64,000 nt of DNA. Source: Streptomyces vilmorinianum (GTDB lineage Bacteria; Actinomycetota; Actinomycetes; Streptomycetales; Streptomycetaceae). Shown one piece after another: positions 41,231-49,094 of the stretch (position 1 is its first letter; every line of letters starts with the position of its first letter). The notes beneath the pieces were generated by a model, which saw only the letters and a program-made list of their open reading frames with translations, was not told the DNA's origin and did no database searches. The stretch lies in assembly GCF_005517195.1 (NCBI RefSeq), contig NZ_CP040244.1, positions 4,854,001 to 4,918,000 on the forward strand, written 5' to 3'. The position numbers and the translations under genes were made by a program.

Positions 41231-41674
41231 TTACTTCTCCACCTCGGTGGCCAGGTTGGCCAGCAGGGCGTCGTAGATACGGCCGAGACCCTTGGGCGCG
41301 AAGGTCTTCTCGAAGAAGCCTCCGATGCCGCCCGCGCCGTTCCAGACGGTGGCGACGACCGCCTTGGACTTCCCCTCGCCGGCCGGGGTCACGGTCCAGG
41401 TGGTGACCATGGAGGAGTTGCGGTCCTTCTCGACGAGCTGACCGTCGGTGGGCTCGGTGACCTCCAGGAGGCAGTCGCGGACGCGCTTGCTGGTGGCCTG
41501 GAGCTTCCAGTGGACGAGGGTCCCGTCGCCGTCGCCGCCCTCGCGCACCTCGTACTCGCTGAAGTGCTCGGGCAGCAGCTTCGCGCGCGTGCCGCTGTAG
41601 TCGGCCAGAGCGTCGAACACCGTCTCCGCGTCCGCCGCGATGATCCGCTCCGTGGTGGCCTCGACCTGCGCCAT
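41231..41674 (-). CDS. SRPBCC-family (START-like) protein
   Basis: This 147-residue protein has the SRPBCC/Bet v1-like fold. It begins AQVEATTERIIAADAETVFDALADYSG, continues with charged beta strands (GTLVHWKLQATSKRVRDCLLEV, MVTTWTVTPAGEGKSKAVVATVW) and ends in a long helix (KGLGRIYDALLANLATEVEK). Such proteins bind hydrophobic ligands or act as polyketide cyclases; no catalytic residues are diagnostic here. The ATG at 41674 follows GGAGGAAG. The gene is divergent from the radical-SAM gene. Confidence 0.85.
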   Translation of the reverse strand: MAQVEATTERIIAADAETVFDALADYSGTRAKLLPEHFSEYEVREGGDGDGTLVHWKLQATSKRVRDCLLEVTEPTDGQLVEKDRNSSMVTTWTVTPAGEGKSKAVVATVWNGAGGIGGFFEKTFAPKGLGRIYDALLANLATEVEK

Positions 41675-41766
41675 TGCACTTCCTCCAGCACTTGGTTCTT
41701 CAGGGGTGTGGGACCAGCCAACCACCTGGGCCCGGGCCTCCCAAATCCGGGTTGCGGCGATCAAGG

Positions 41767-41784
41767 GAACATGTGTTCTATTCT
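41767..41784 (+). promoter_or_regulatory. SOS-box-like palindrome and -10 of the radical-SAM gene
   Basis: GAACATGTGTTC (41767-41778) is a perfect GAAC-N4-GTTC palindrome, matching the actinobacterial LexA box core. TATTCT (41779-41784) immediately after it is a plausible -10. The radical-SAM ATG is 40 bp downstream. Confidence 0.65.
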
Positions 41785-41823
41785 CTGGAGACAGCTGAGG
41801 ACACTGCTACCGAGGAGGCGTCC

Positions 41824-42852
41824 ATGCGCTGGGACAATCTGGGCGACAACACCGCCGCGACGGAGGCCGCGCTGTTCGGCACGGACTCCGTCACCACCCG
41901 CACCTTCGACACACCGGAGTTCCGCGGGATCACCTTCCACGAGGTGCGGGCGCGGTCGATCGTGAACCGGGTGCCGGGCGCCTCCCGCATGCCGTTCGAA
42001 TGGACGGTCAATCCGTATCGCGGTTGCACGCACGCGTGTGTGTACTGCTTCGCCCGCAAGACCCACAGCTATCTGGACCTCGACACCGGCCTCGGCTTCG
42101 ACTCGCAGATCGTGGTGAAGATCAACGCCCCGGAGCTGCTGCGCCGCCAGCTCGCCTCCCGGCGCTGGCAGGGCGCGCACATCGCGATGGGCACCAATGT
42201 CGACTGCTACCAGCGCGCCGAGGGCCGCTACCGGCTGATGCCGGGGATCCTCGAGGCCCTGCGCGACCACGCCAACCCGTTCTCGATCCTCACCAAGGGC
42301 ACCTTGATCCTGCGCGACCTCGATCTGCTCGTCCAGGCCGCGGAGGTGACCGAGGTCGGCATCTCCGTCTCCGTCGGCTTCACCGACCAGGAGCTGTGGC
42401 GCACGGTCGAGCCCGGCACGCCCTCTCCGCAGCGGCGCCTGGACGTCGTACGGACCCTCGGCGAGCACGGCATCGGCTGCGGGGTCCTGATGGCCCCGGT
42501 GATCCCGTTCCTCGGTGACCGGCCCGAGCAGCTGCGGGAGACGGTGCGCGCCATCGCCGAGGCGGGCGCCACCTCGGTGACCCCGCTCGTCCTGCATCTG
42601 CGGCCGGGCGCGCGCGAGTGGTTCTTCGCCTGGCTGCGGCAGCACCACCCCCACCTGGTGGGGCGGTACGAGCGGATGTACGCGGACGGGGCCTACGCGC
42701 CCACCTGGTACCAGCGTCGGATCACCCGTCAGGTGCACGAGCTGGCCGCCGAGTTCGGGATCGGACCGGCCCATCGGGGGGCGCCGCGCCGGATACCCGT
42801 ACCGGAGGATCCGGCGCTCGCGGGGACCCCGGAACAGCTCACCCTCCTCTGA
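41824..42852 (+). CDS. Radical SAM protein (Rv2578c family)
   Basis: This 342-residue protein has the 4Fe-4S motif CTHACVYC (Cys68, Cys72, Cys75) and a TIM-barrel-like core. It contains IAMGTNVDCYQRAEGRYRLMPGIL and FSILTKGTLILRDLDLL, features of the SplB-related Rv2578c group found across actinobacteria. These resemble spore photoproduct lyases but have no proven reaction that I can name. GAGGAGG precedes the ATG. The GAAC-N4-GTTC palindrome in its promoter suggests induction by DNA damage. Confidence 0.9.
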   Translation: MRWDNLGDNTAATEAALFGTDSVTTRTFDTPEFRGITFHEVRARSIVNRVPGASRMPFEWTVNPYRGCTHACVYCFARKTHSYLDLDTGLGFDSQIVVKINAPELLRRQLASRRWQGAHIAMGTNVDCYQRAEGRYRLMPGILEALRDHANPFSILTKGTLILRDLDLLVQAAEVTEVGISVSVGFTDQELWRTVEPGTPSPQRRLDVVRTLGEHGIGCGVLMAPVIPFLGDRPEQLRETVRAIAEAGATSVTPLVLHLRPGAREWFFAWLRQHHPHLVGRYERMYADGAYAPTWYQRRITRQVHELAAEFGIGPAHRGAPRRIPVPEDPALAGTPEQLTLL

Positions 42853-42911
42853 TCGGGTCAACTCTCGGCGGAATGGGTCCTTCCGCCTTCCGTTCGGGGC
42901 ACGGACGCCCT

Positions 42912-44498
42912 ATGACGAAACGCGCAGGAATGCTGATCGCCACTGGGGCGCTGGTCGCCGGGACGGTCACCGTCCTGCCCGCGTCCGCGGCGCCCGGGGC
43001 CGAGCCGGTCCCTCGTCCCCTCCCCTCGCTCGTCTGGAGCGGCTGCGCCACGAAGGCGTATCCGAAGCTCCAGTGCGCCACGCTCAGGGTTCCGCTGAAC
43101 CACGACGATCCGGCCGGCCGGAGCATCACGCTCGCGCTCACCCGGATCGCGCACACCGCGAAGGAGTACCAGGGGCCGCTGCTGGTCAACCCCGGCGGGC
43201 CGGGCGGCAGCGGGCGGACCATGGCCGGGTACGTGGCGGCCTCGCTGCCCGCGAAGGTGGCCGCGCAGTACGACGTCATCGGTTTCGACCCGCGCGGGGT
43301 CGGCAAGAGCGAGCCCGCCCTGGACTGCAGGCCCGGCCACTTCGACCCGGTGCGGCCGGACTCGGTGCCGAGCGGCGCCGAGGGCGAGCGGACGAGCGTC
43401 GAGCGGGCCCAGGCCTTCGCGGCGGCGTGCGGACAGAAGCACGGCGACGTCCTCCCGTACATCGACACGGTCAGCACCGCCCGGGACGTGGACGCGATCC
43501 GCGCGGCGCTCGGCGCGCCGCACCTCAACTACCTGGGGTACTCCTACGGCACGTATCTCGGCGCCGTGTACGCGCGGTTGTACCCGGAGCGGGTGCGCCG
43601 CTTCGCCCTGGACTCCGTCGTCAATCCACAGGGCGTCTGGTACGAGGACAACATCGCGCAGGACTACGCGTTCGACACCCGGCACAAGGACTTCATGGCC
43701 TGGGTGGCCCGCCAGGACTCCACGTACCGGCTCGGGACGGACCCGGCGGCGGTCGAAGCCGCCTGGTACGAGATGCGGGACGAGCTGAAGGAGAGCCCGG
43801 CGGGCGGCAAGGTCGGCCCGGGCGAGCTGGAGGACACCTTCCTGCCGGGCGGGTACTACAACGGCTACTGGCCGAAGCTGGCCGAGGCCTTCTCGGCGTA
43901 CGTCAACGACAAGGACGCGGTGCCGCTGACCCGGGCGTACGAGAACTACGGGGCGGCGGACGCGGGGGCCGACAACGGCTACTCGGTCTACACGAGCGTG
44001 CAGTGCCGGGACGCCGCGTGGCCGCGCGACTGGAGCGTCTGGCGCAAGGACAACTGGGACGTGCACGCCAAGGCACCCTTCTCCACCTGGAACAACGCCT
44101 GGTACAACGCTCCGTGCGCGTTCTGGCCGGTGGACTCGCTGACGCCGCCCGACGTCTCGAACGACGAGGTGCCGCCGGTGCTCATCCTGCAGGCGACGGA
44201 CGACGCGGCCACTCCGTACGAGGGTGGCGTGGCGCTGCACCGGATGGTGCGGGGATCGAGCCTGGTGGTCGAGGAGGGCGGCGGGAACCACGGGGTGACG
44301 CTGGGCGGCAACGACTGCATGGACGAGCATCTGGCGGCCTACCTCGCCACGGGGCACGTCCCGCGCGGTGACGGGCGGTCGGAGGCGGACGCGGTCTGCG
44401 AGACGCTGCCCGAGCCGGAGCCCGCGAAGCCGACGCGCGGCACCCCGGCAGCGGGCTCCGGCGCGACCCTGCACGGGCTGCTCGGCCACGCTCGCTGA
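42912..44498 (+). CDS. Secreted S33 tripeptidyl-aminopeptidase-like hydrolase
   Basis: This 528-residue exported alpha/beta hydrolase has a signal peptide (MLIATGALVAGTVTVLPASA). The oxyanion region is NPGGPGGSGR, the nucleophile elbow is GYSYGTYLG, and the catalytic Asp and His are likely in LILQATDDAATPYEGG and GGGNHGVTLGGNDC. A C-terminal TAP-like domain supports assignment to the Streptomyces tripeptidyl aminopeptidase/SlpD group, which trims N-terminal tripeptides. I use the ATG at 42912; an in-frame ATG at 42873 is possible, and neither has a strong ribosome site. Confidence 0.85.
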   Translation: MTKRAGMLIATGALVAGTVTVLPASAAPGAEPVPRPLPSLVWSGCATKAYPKLQCATLRVPLNHDDPAGRSITLALTRIAHTAKEYQGPLLVNPGGPGGSGRTMAGYVAASLPAKVAAQYDVIGFDPRGVGKSEPALDCRPGHFDPVRPDSVPSGAEGERTSVERAQAFAAACGQKHGDVLPYIDTVSTARDVDAIRAALGAPHLNYLGYSYGTYLGAVYARLYPERVRRFALDSVVNPQGVWYEDNIAQDYAFDTRHKDFMAWVARQDSTYRLGTDPAAVEAAWYEMRDELKESPAGGKVGPGELEDTFLPGGYYNGYWPKLAEAFSAYVNDKDAVPLTRAYENYGAADAGADNGYSVYTSVQCRDAAWPRDWSVWRKDNWDVHAKAPFSTWNNAWYNAPCAFWPVDSLTPPDVSNDEVPPVLILQATDDAATPYEGGVALHRMVRGSSLVVEEGGGNHGVTLGGNDCMDEHLAAYLATGHVPRGDGRSEADAVCETLPEPEPAKPTRGTPAAGSGATLHGLLGHAR

Positions 44499-44549
44499 GC
44501 GGCGGTCCCCCGCCGGGGACTGTCAGTGGCGTGCGCGAGGATGTCCGGC

Positions 44550-45026
44550 ATGACGAGCCACCTCACGCACGTGCCCGCCCCCGACGGCATCGCCCCGAGC
44601 CCCCAGTACAGCCATGTGGTGTGGGGCACGGGGCGGTTCGTCGCGATATCCGGCCAGTGCGCGCTGGACGCCGGCGGCGCGGTCGTCGGCGTCGGCGACC
44701 CGGTGGCGCAGGCCCGTCAGGTCTTCGCGAATCTGGGCCGCTGCCTCGCCGCCGCGGGCGCGGGCTTCGCGGACGTGGTGAAGCTGACGTACTTCGTCAC
44801 CGATGTCGCCCACCTGCCGGCGGTCCGCTCCGCGCGGGACGAGGCCTTCGGTACGGCGTTCGGTACGGCGTTCGGTACGGCCTCCGGTACGACTCCGCTG
44901 CCGGCGAGCTCGGCGGTGCAGGTCTCCGCGCTCGTCCGCCCGGAGCTGCTCGTCGAGATCGAGGCGTTCGCCCTCGTGCCGACGGTCGCCGACGCGTCAC
45001 CCCTCGGGGCCGAGTCGGGCCAGTGA
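44550..45026 (+). CDS. RidA/YjgF-family protein with a tandem-repeat insertion
   Basis: This 158-residue protein belongs to the RidA (enamine/imine deaminase) family, which detoxifies reactive 2-aminoacrylate-type intermediates. Landmarks are FVAISGQCALDAGGAVVG, QARQVFANLGRCLAAAGAGFADVVKLTYFVTD and SSAVQVSALVRPELLVEIEAFAL. The conserved Arg that binds carboxylate is present in ALVRPELLVEIE. A 12-bp repeat (44850-44891) inserts FGTAFGTAFGTASGTT before the C-terminal strands. The ATG at 44550 is chosen for GAGG nine bases upstream; GTG 44526 and ATG 44541 are in frame. Confidence 0.85.
   Translation: MTSHLTHVPAPDGIAPSPQYSHVVWGTGRFVAISGQCALDAGGAVVGVGDPVAQARQVFANLGRCLAAAGAGFADVVKLTYFVTDVAHLPAVRSARDEAFGTAFGTAFGTASGTTPLPASSAVQVSALVRPELLVEIEAFALVPTVADASPLGAESGQ
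44850..44891. repeat. 12-bp tandem repeat (GGTACGGCGTTC) inside the RidA gene
   Basis: About three and a half units encode the Gly-Thr-Ala-Phe run in the RidA protein. The first units are identical, the last diverges. Since 12 bp preserves the frame, copy number can change without breaking the gene. Confidence 0.85.
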
Positions 45027-45596
45027 CCGCGCCGCCGCCTCGCCGAGGCGGGGATGGGGAAGGGCGGCTTCGAGGGCCGGCCGGGCGCGTGTGTCGCCCA
45101 GGGCACCGAGGCCCTCGACGCAGGCGAGTCCCACGCGCCAGTGCGGGTCGTCGGCCGCGAGGCGTCGTGCGAGGACGGTGACCAGCGCCGGCACCGACTC
45201 GGGGGCGCGCAGGTCGGTGAGCAGACGGACCGGCAGCAGGGCGTAGGCGACGCGGAGTTCGTTGGTGGCGAGAGCGGCGGCGGCCCGCGCGGTCCGCGGG
45301 TCGCCGAGCCGCACCAGGGCGTAGGCGGCGGAGACGCAGCGCTCCGGGTCGCGGTGGTTGAGGAGGAGGACCAGGGCCTCGAAGGCGCGGGGGTCCCCCG
45401 CGAGGCCGAGCCGGAAGGCGGCGATCTCGCGGGCCCAGAGGGGGCGTTGGGGCTGCGTGAGAACGGCCGCGAGGGATTCCGTGTCCTCGGTGGCGAGAAG
45501 TCTGCGATACTCCGCCAGGCCTTCTTCTTCCACGATCTCCGCGTTCAAACGATCGATCATCGAGCGGAATTCCGCGCCGTCCGTGGCGATATCCAT
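44997..45596 (-). CDS. HEAT-repeat protein
   Basis: This 199-residue helical-repeat protein has at least four HEAT-like units. They are of the form LWAREIAAFRLGLAGDPRAFEALVLLLNHRDP, CVSAAYALVRLGDPRTARAAAAL, SVPALVTVLARRLAADDPHWRVGLACVEGLGALGD and RPALEAALPHP. Such proteins are usually binding scaffolds; the target is unknown. I place the start at the ATG at 45596. It lacks a ribosome site, and TACGCT seven bases upstream could be a -10, so it may be leaderless. The frame to 45929 runs through repetitive DNA and is not coding-like. Its end overlaps the RidA gene by 30 bp, tail to tail. Confidence 0.8.
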   Translation of the reverse strand: MDIATDGAEFRSMIDRLNAEIVEEEGLAEYRRLLATEDTESLAAVLTQPQRPLWAREIAAFRLGLAGDPRAFEALVLLLNHRDPERCVSAAYALVRLGDPRTARAAAALATNELRVAYALLPVRLLTDLRAPESVPALVTVLARRLAADDPHWRVGLACVEGLGALGDTRARPALEAALPHPRLGEAAARSLARLGPEG

Positions 45597-45971
45597 GGCC
45601 GTCAGCGTATCCGCGATCCAGATCACAGTTTCCGGAGTTCCGAGGACTGGCGCGCTCGTTACTCGCCGGTTAATCTCAGGTGAGCGGGTCACCCCCGCAC
45701 TCTCACAACGGCCTGGTGACGCAGCCGTCGTGGGATCGAGTTTGTCGGTTCGGCAGTTTCGACGTGGCTCCGGGACAGAGTCCGTCGCCTTTTCCTCGCG
45801 ATCTCTTCGTGCTCTCGTCGCGATCCCCTCGCGCTTTTCCTCTTGTGGTCTCGCGTACTCGTGGTCTCGCGTTCCCGTCGTTTCGCGTTCCCGTCGTTTC
45901 GCGTTCTCGCGGTCCGTCCGGATCCGCACCGCCGCCTTCAGTCGTCACTCTTCCCTCCCTGGAGTCCCCTG
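45597..45971. other. Intergenic region with CTCG-rich repeats and a TetR-like site
   Basis: This 375-bp gap between the divergent HEAT-repeat and 3-hydroxyacyl-CoA dehydrogenase genes has no convincing gene. It holds TTACTCGCCGGTTAA at 45659-45673, an imperfect palindrome of TetR-operator type. It also has a pyrimidine-rich stretch (45780-45910) built of TCGCG/CTCG motifs. Within that, a 16-bp unit TCGCGTTCCCGTCGTT is repeated 2.75 times at 45867-45910. The repeats lie where the dehydrogenase leader would be. Confidence 0.6.
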
Positions 45972-47753
45972 ATGGACACCCCTCTCTCCACCATCGCCGT
46001 CGTCGGTCTGGGCACCATGGGCAAGGGCATCGCCGATGTCCTCGCCCGGGCCGGCCGTGAGGTCATCGGCATCGACATCAGCGAAGCCGCCGCCGCCCAG
46101 GCCGTCACCGCCCTGGAGGCCTCCACCGCCCGCGCGGTGGCCCGTGAGCGGATCACCGAGGAGGAGCGGCAGGACGTCCTCGCCCGCTTCCGCACCTTCT
46201 CCGACCTCCAGGCGGCGGCCGACGCCGATCTCGTGATCGAGGTCGTGCCCGAGTCGTACGAGGCCAAGCAGGAGGTCTTCCGGGCCCTGGACTCCATCGT
46301 CCGGCCCGAGGCGATCATCGCCACCGGCACCAACGCGCTCTCGGTGACGCGCCTCGCCGCCGACTCCGCGCACCCCGAGCGCGTCCTCGGCCTGCACTTC
46401 TTCACCCCGGTCCAGGCCATGAAGCTGGTCGAGGTCGTCTCCTCGGTCCTCACCGCCCCGCAGGCCGTGGAGGCCGTCACCGCCCTCGCGCACGACCTCG
46501 GCAAGGAGCCCGTCGCGGTCGGCGACCGCCCCGGCTTCGTCGCCGACGGTCTGCTCTTCGGCTACCTCAACCAGGCCGCCGCCATGTACGAGGCGAAGTA
46601 CGCCTCCCGCGAGGACATCGACGCCGCGATGCGGCTCGGCTGCGGTCTGCCGATGGGCCCCCTCGCCCTGCTCGACCTGATCGGCATCGACACCGCCCGT
46701 ACCGTCCTGGACGCGATGTACAGCGAGTCGCGCGACCGGCTGCACGCGCCCGCCCCGATCCTGAAGCAGCTCAGCGAGGCCGGTCTCACGGGCCGCAAGT
46801 CGGGCCGCGGCTTCTACACCTACGACGCCCCGGGCTCGGCCACCGTGGTCCGCGACGCGCTCACCCCGCTGGAGGCCGCCGCCGCCGGCTCCGGCCGCGA
46901 GGTCCGCTCGGTCGGCGTCGCCGGCTCGGGCACCATGGCGTCCGGCATCGCCGAGGTCTTCGCCAAGGCCGGTTACGAGGTCGTGCTCGCCGCCCGCTCC
47001 CAGGAGAAGGCCGACACCGCCAAGGCCCGGATCGCGAAGTCCCTCGCCCGTTCGGTCGACAAGGGCCGGATGAGCGGCGAGGCCCGCGACGAGACGCTGG
47101 CCCGGATCACCCCGGCCGGCTCGCTCGACGCCTTCGCCGAGGTCGACCTGGCCGTCGAGGCGGTCGCCGAGGACCTGCAGATCAAGCAGGAGCTCTTCGG
47201 GCGGCTCGACAAGATCTGCAAGCCGGGCGCGGTGCTCGCCACCACGACCTCCTCGCTGCCGGTCGTCGCCTGCGCCCGCGCGACCTCGCGCCCGCAGGAC
47301 GTCATCGGCATGCACTTCTTCAACCCGGCGCCGGCCATGAAGCTGGTGGAGATCGTCCGTACGGTCCTGACCGCCGACGACGTCCACGCCACGGTCCGCG
47401 AGGTCACCGCGAAGATCAGGAAGCACCCGGTGGACTGCGGCGACCGGGCCGGCTTCATCGTGAACGCACTGCTCTTCCCGTACCTGAACAACGCGATCAA
47501 GATGGTCGAGGAGCACTACGCGACCCTGGACGACATCGACGCCGCCATGAAGCTGGGCGGCGGCTACCCGATGGGGCCGTTCGAGCTCCTGGACGTCGTC
47601 GGCCTCGACGTCTCGCTCGCGATCGAGCAGGTGCTGCACCGCGAGTTCCGCGACCCGGGCCTGGCGCCCGCGCCGCTGCTCGAGCACCTGGTGGCGGCCG
47701 GCTGCCTGGGCCGCAAGACGGGACGCGGCTTCCGCGAATATGCCCGACGCTGA
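45972..47753 (+). CDS. Two-module 3-hydroxyacyl-CoA (3-hydroxybutyryl-CoA) dehydrogenase
   Basis: This 593-residue protein is a tandem duplication of the 3-hydroxyacyl-CoA dehydrogenase fold. The first NAD-binding motif is VVGLGTMGKGIADVLARAG (residues 9-27), the second VGVAGSGTMASGIAEVFAKAG (about 315-335). Each half has the catalytic LGLHFFTPV/IGMHFFNPA His-containing motif and a C-terminal LxGRKSGRGFYTYD/CLGRKTGRGFREY helix domain. It oxidises 3-hydroxyacyl-CoA or reduces acetoacetyl-CoA, the latter feeding the adjacent ethylmalonyl-CoA operon. GGAG precedes the ATG. Confidence 0.92.
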   Translation: MDTPLSTIAVVGLGTMGKGIADVLARAGREVIGIDISEAAAAQAVTALEASTARAVARERITEEERQDVLARFRTFSDLQAAADADLVIEVVPESYEAKQEVFRALDSIVRPEAIIATGTNALSVTRLAADSAHPERVLGLHFFTPVQAMKLVEVVSSVLTAPQAVEAVTALAHDLGKEPVAVGDRPGFVADGLLFGYLNQAAAMYEAKYASREDIDAAMRLGCGLPMGPLALLDLIGIDTARTVLDAMYSESRDRLHAPAPILKQLSEAGLTGRKSGRGFYTYDAPGSATVVRDALTPLEAAAAGSGREVRSVGVAGSGTMASGIAEVFAKAGYEVVLAARSQEKADTAKARIAKSLARSVDKGRMSGEARDETLARITPAGSLDAFAEVDLAVEAVAEDLQIKQELFGRLDKICKPGAVLATTTSSLPVVACARATSRPQDVIGMHFFNPAPAMKLVEIVRTVLTADDVHATVREVTAKIRKHPVDCGDRAGFIVNALLFPYLNNAIKMVEEHYATLDDIDAAMKLGGGYPMGPFELLDVVGLDVSLAIEQVLHREFRDPGLAPAPLLEHLVAAGCLGRKTGRGFREYARR

Positions 47754-47862
47754 GCCCTATGCGGGCTGGGGAGGGTTGCTGAGCCCCTCAGGCGCCTCCG
47801 GGGCCCCGGGCGACCCTCCCCCACCTGGGCACACTCCCGCACTGATGCAGTACGTTCAGGAC

Positions 47863-48705
47863 ATGCCCAAGGCCGCGAAGACACCCCGTGCCATGTCACC
47901 GTCCACCTCCGACAACACCGAGAGTGCGGCGGGCACCCGCGCGGCCGCGCAGCGGCTGAAGATGCGCCGTGAGCTGGCGGCCGCGGCCATGGAGCTCTTC
48001 GCGACGAAGGGGTACGAGGCCACGACGGTCGACGAGATCGCCGCGGCGGCCGGGGTCGCGCGCCGGACCTTCTTCCGGCACTTCCGCTCCAAGGAAGAGG
48101 CGATCTTCCCCGACCACGACGACACCCTGGTGCGCGCGGAGGCGGTCCTGAACGCCGCGCCGCCGCACGAGCACCCGCTGGACACGGTCTGCCGGGGCAT
48201 CAAGGAAGTCATGAAGATGTACGCGGCGTCGCCGGCGGTCTCCGTGGAGCGCTACCGGCTCACCCGCGAGGTGCCGACCCTGCGGGAGCGCGAGATCGCC
48301 TCGGTGGCCCGCTACGAGCGGTTGTTCACCCGCTATCTGCTGGGCCATTTCGACGAGCGCGACCACCACGACGGCAACGACGACCCGCTGCTCGCCGAGG
48401 TGGCCGCCTCGGCGGTCGTCACCGCCCACAACCACGTCCTGCGCCGCTGGCTGCGCGCCGGGGGCAAGGGGGACGTGGAGGCGCAGCTGGACCACGCCTT
48501 CGCGATCGTGCGGGAGACCTTCGGCACGGGCATAGGCGCGGGCCGCCCGGGCTCGTCCGCGCAGCCCGCCTCGTCGGCCCCGTCCACGCCGGGCCCCGCC
48601 GCCACCGCGTCGGCCCAGGGCGACGTGGTGATCGCCGTCGCCCGGACGGACGCCCCGCTGGACGAGGTCATGCGGACGATCCAGCAGGCGCTGAAGAAGA
48701 GCTGA
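47863..48705 (+). CDS. TetR-family transcriptional regulator
   Basis: This protein of about 280 residues has an N-terminal TetR helix-turn-helix (ELAAAAMELFATKGYEATTVDEIAAAAGVARRTFFRHFRSKEEAIF). The C-terminal ligand domain ends in a low-complexity Ser/Pro/Ala segment (PGSSAQPASSAPSTPGPAATAS) before a final helical tail. I use the ATG at 47863; ATG 47845 and 47893 are alternatives. It lies directly upstream of ccr on the same strand, with a terminator between. The paired palindromes at the ccr promoter are its most likely target. Confidence 0.85.
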   Translation: MPKAAKTPRAMSPSTSDNTESAAGTRAAAQRLKMRRELAAAAMELFATKGYEATTVDEIAAAAGVARRTFFRHFRSKEEAIFPDHDDTLVRAEAVLNAAPPHEHPLDTVCRGIKEVMKMYAASPAVSVERYRLTREVPTLREREIASVARYERLFTRYLLGHFDERDHHDGNDDPLLAEVAASAVVTAHNHVLRRWLRAGGKGDVEAQLDHAFAIVRETFGTGIGAGRPGSSAQPASSAPSTPGPAATASAQGDVVIAVARTDAPLDEVMRTIQQALKKS

Positions 48706-48719
48706 GCTCAACCCCTTCA

Positions 48720-48754
48720 CGACGAAAGCCGCCCCACCGGGGCGGCTTTCGTCG
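48720..48754 (+). terminator. Strong hairpin terminator after the TetR gene
   Basis: Perfect 16-bp arms (CGACGAAAGCCGCCCC and its complement) surround a 3-base loop, 15 bp past the TetR stop, followed by a T-containing tail. It isolates ccr transcription from upstream. Confidence 0.9.
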
Positions 48755-48823
48755 CATTTGCACCCACCTTCGATCGATCATCGCTCATGTGTGACCGCCA
48801 GATTGCATCTGAGTGAAATTGTT

Positions 48824-48865
48824 GGCACGCAGTGCCTTGTCAGGTGACACGCGGTGCCATACGTT
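48824..48865 (+). promoter_or_regulatory. ccr operon promoter with two tandem palindromes
   Basis: TTGTCA (48837-48842) and TACGTT (48860-48865) are 17 bases apart. GGCACGCAGTGCC (48824-48836) and GACACGCGGTGCC (48846-48858) are near-identical 13-bp palindromes exactly 22 bp apart, one abutting the -35 and one in the spacer. This suits cooperative repression, probably by the adjacent TetR protein. The leader to the ccr start would be about 220 nt. Confidence 0.7.
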
Positions 48866-49094
48866 GATGTTGTCCGGGCGGCCGGCGCGCCGAGGTCTCC
48901 TCGTGCGCCGGCTGTCCCCACAAGCGATCGTGATTGTGCGCCCGGACGCCTGCGTCACAGGCAAACTTCAGCGCCCACCAAGCGCGGCCAACAGCTCCAC
49001 CCCGCCGAACCGACGGCACACCTCCACAGCACCACCCCCAGACGTACCCCTCAGCGCGTCATCCCTCAGACGCCGCACCGCCGGAGGCACACCC
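48866..49094 (+). other. Long leader region of ccr
   Basis: About 220 bases lie between the predicted transcript start and the ccr GTG. An in-frame open extension exists, but its Arg/Pro/Thr-rich translation is unlike the protein. I saw no recognisable riboswitch or strong hairpin. Confidence 0.4.

Noticed and set aside
45703..45948. 81-codon minus-strand frame in the repeat-rich gap
   Set aside because: Its Arg/Glu/Thr-rich translation simply mirrors the TCGCG repeats; there is no ribosome site or codon bias.
48813..49094. N-terminal extension of ccr in the same frame
   Set aside because: It runs through the predicted promoter and has low-complexity Thr/Pro/Arg content; the GTG at 49095 has a strong ribosome site and gives the usual Ccr length.
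48866..49094. Possible riboswitch in the long ccr leader, for example cobalamin-type because of the downstream B12 mutase
   Set aside because: I found no B12-box-like conserved sequence or strong stem set by eye; a covariance-model search would be needed to reopen this.
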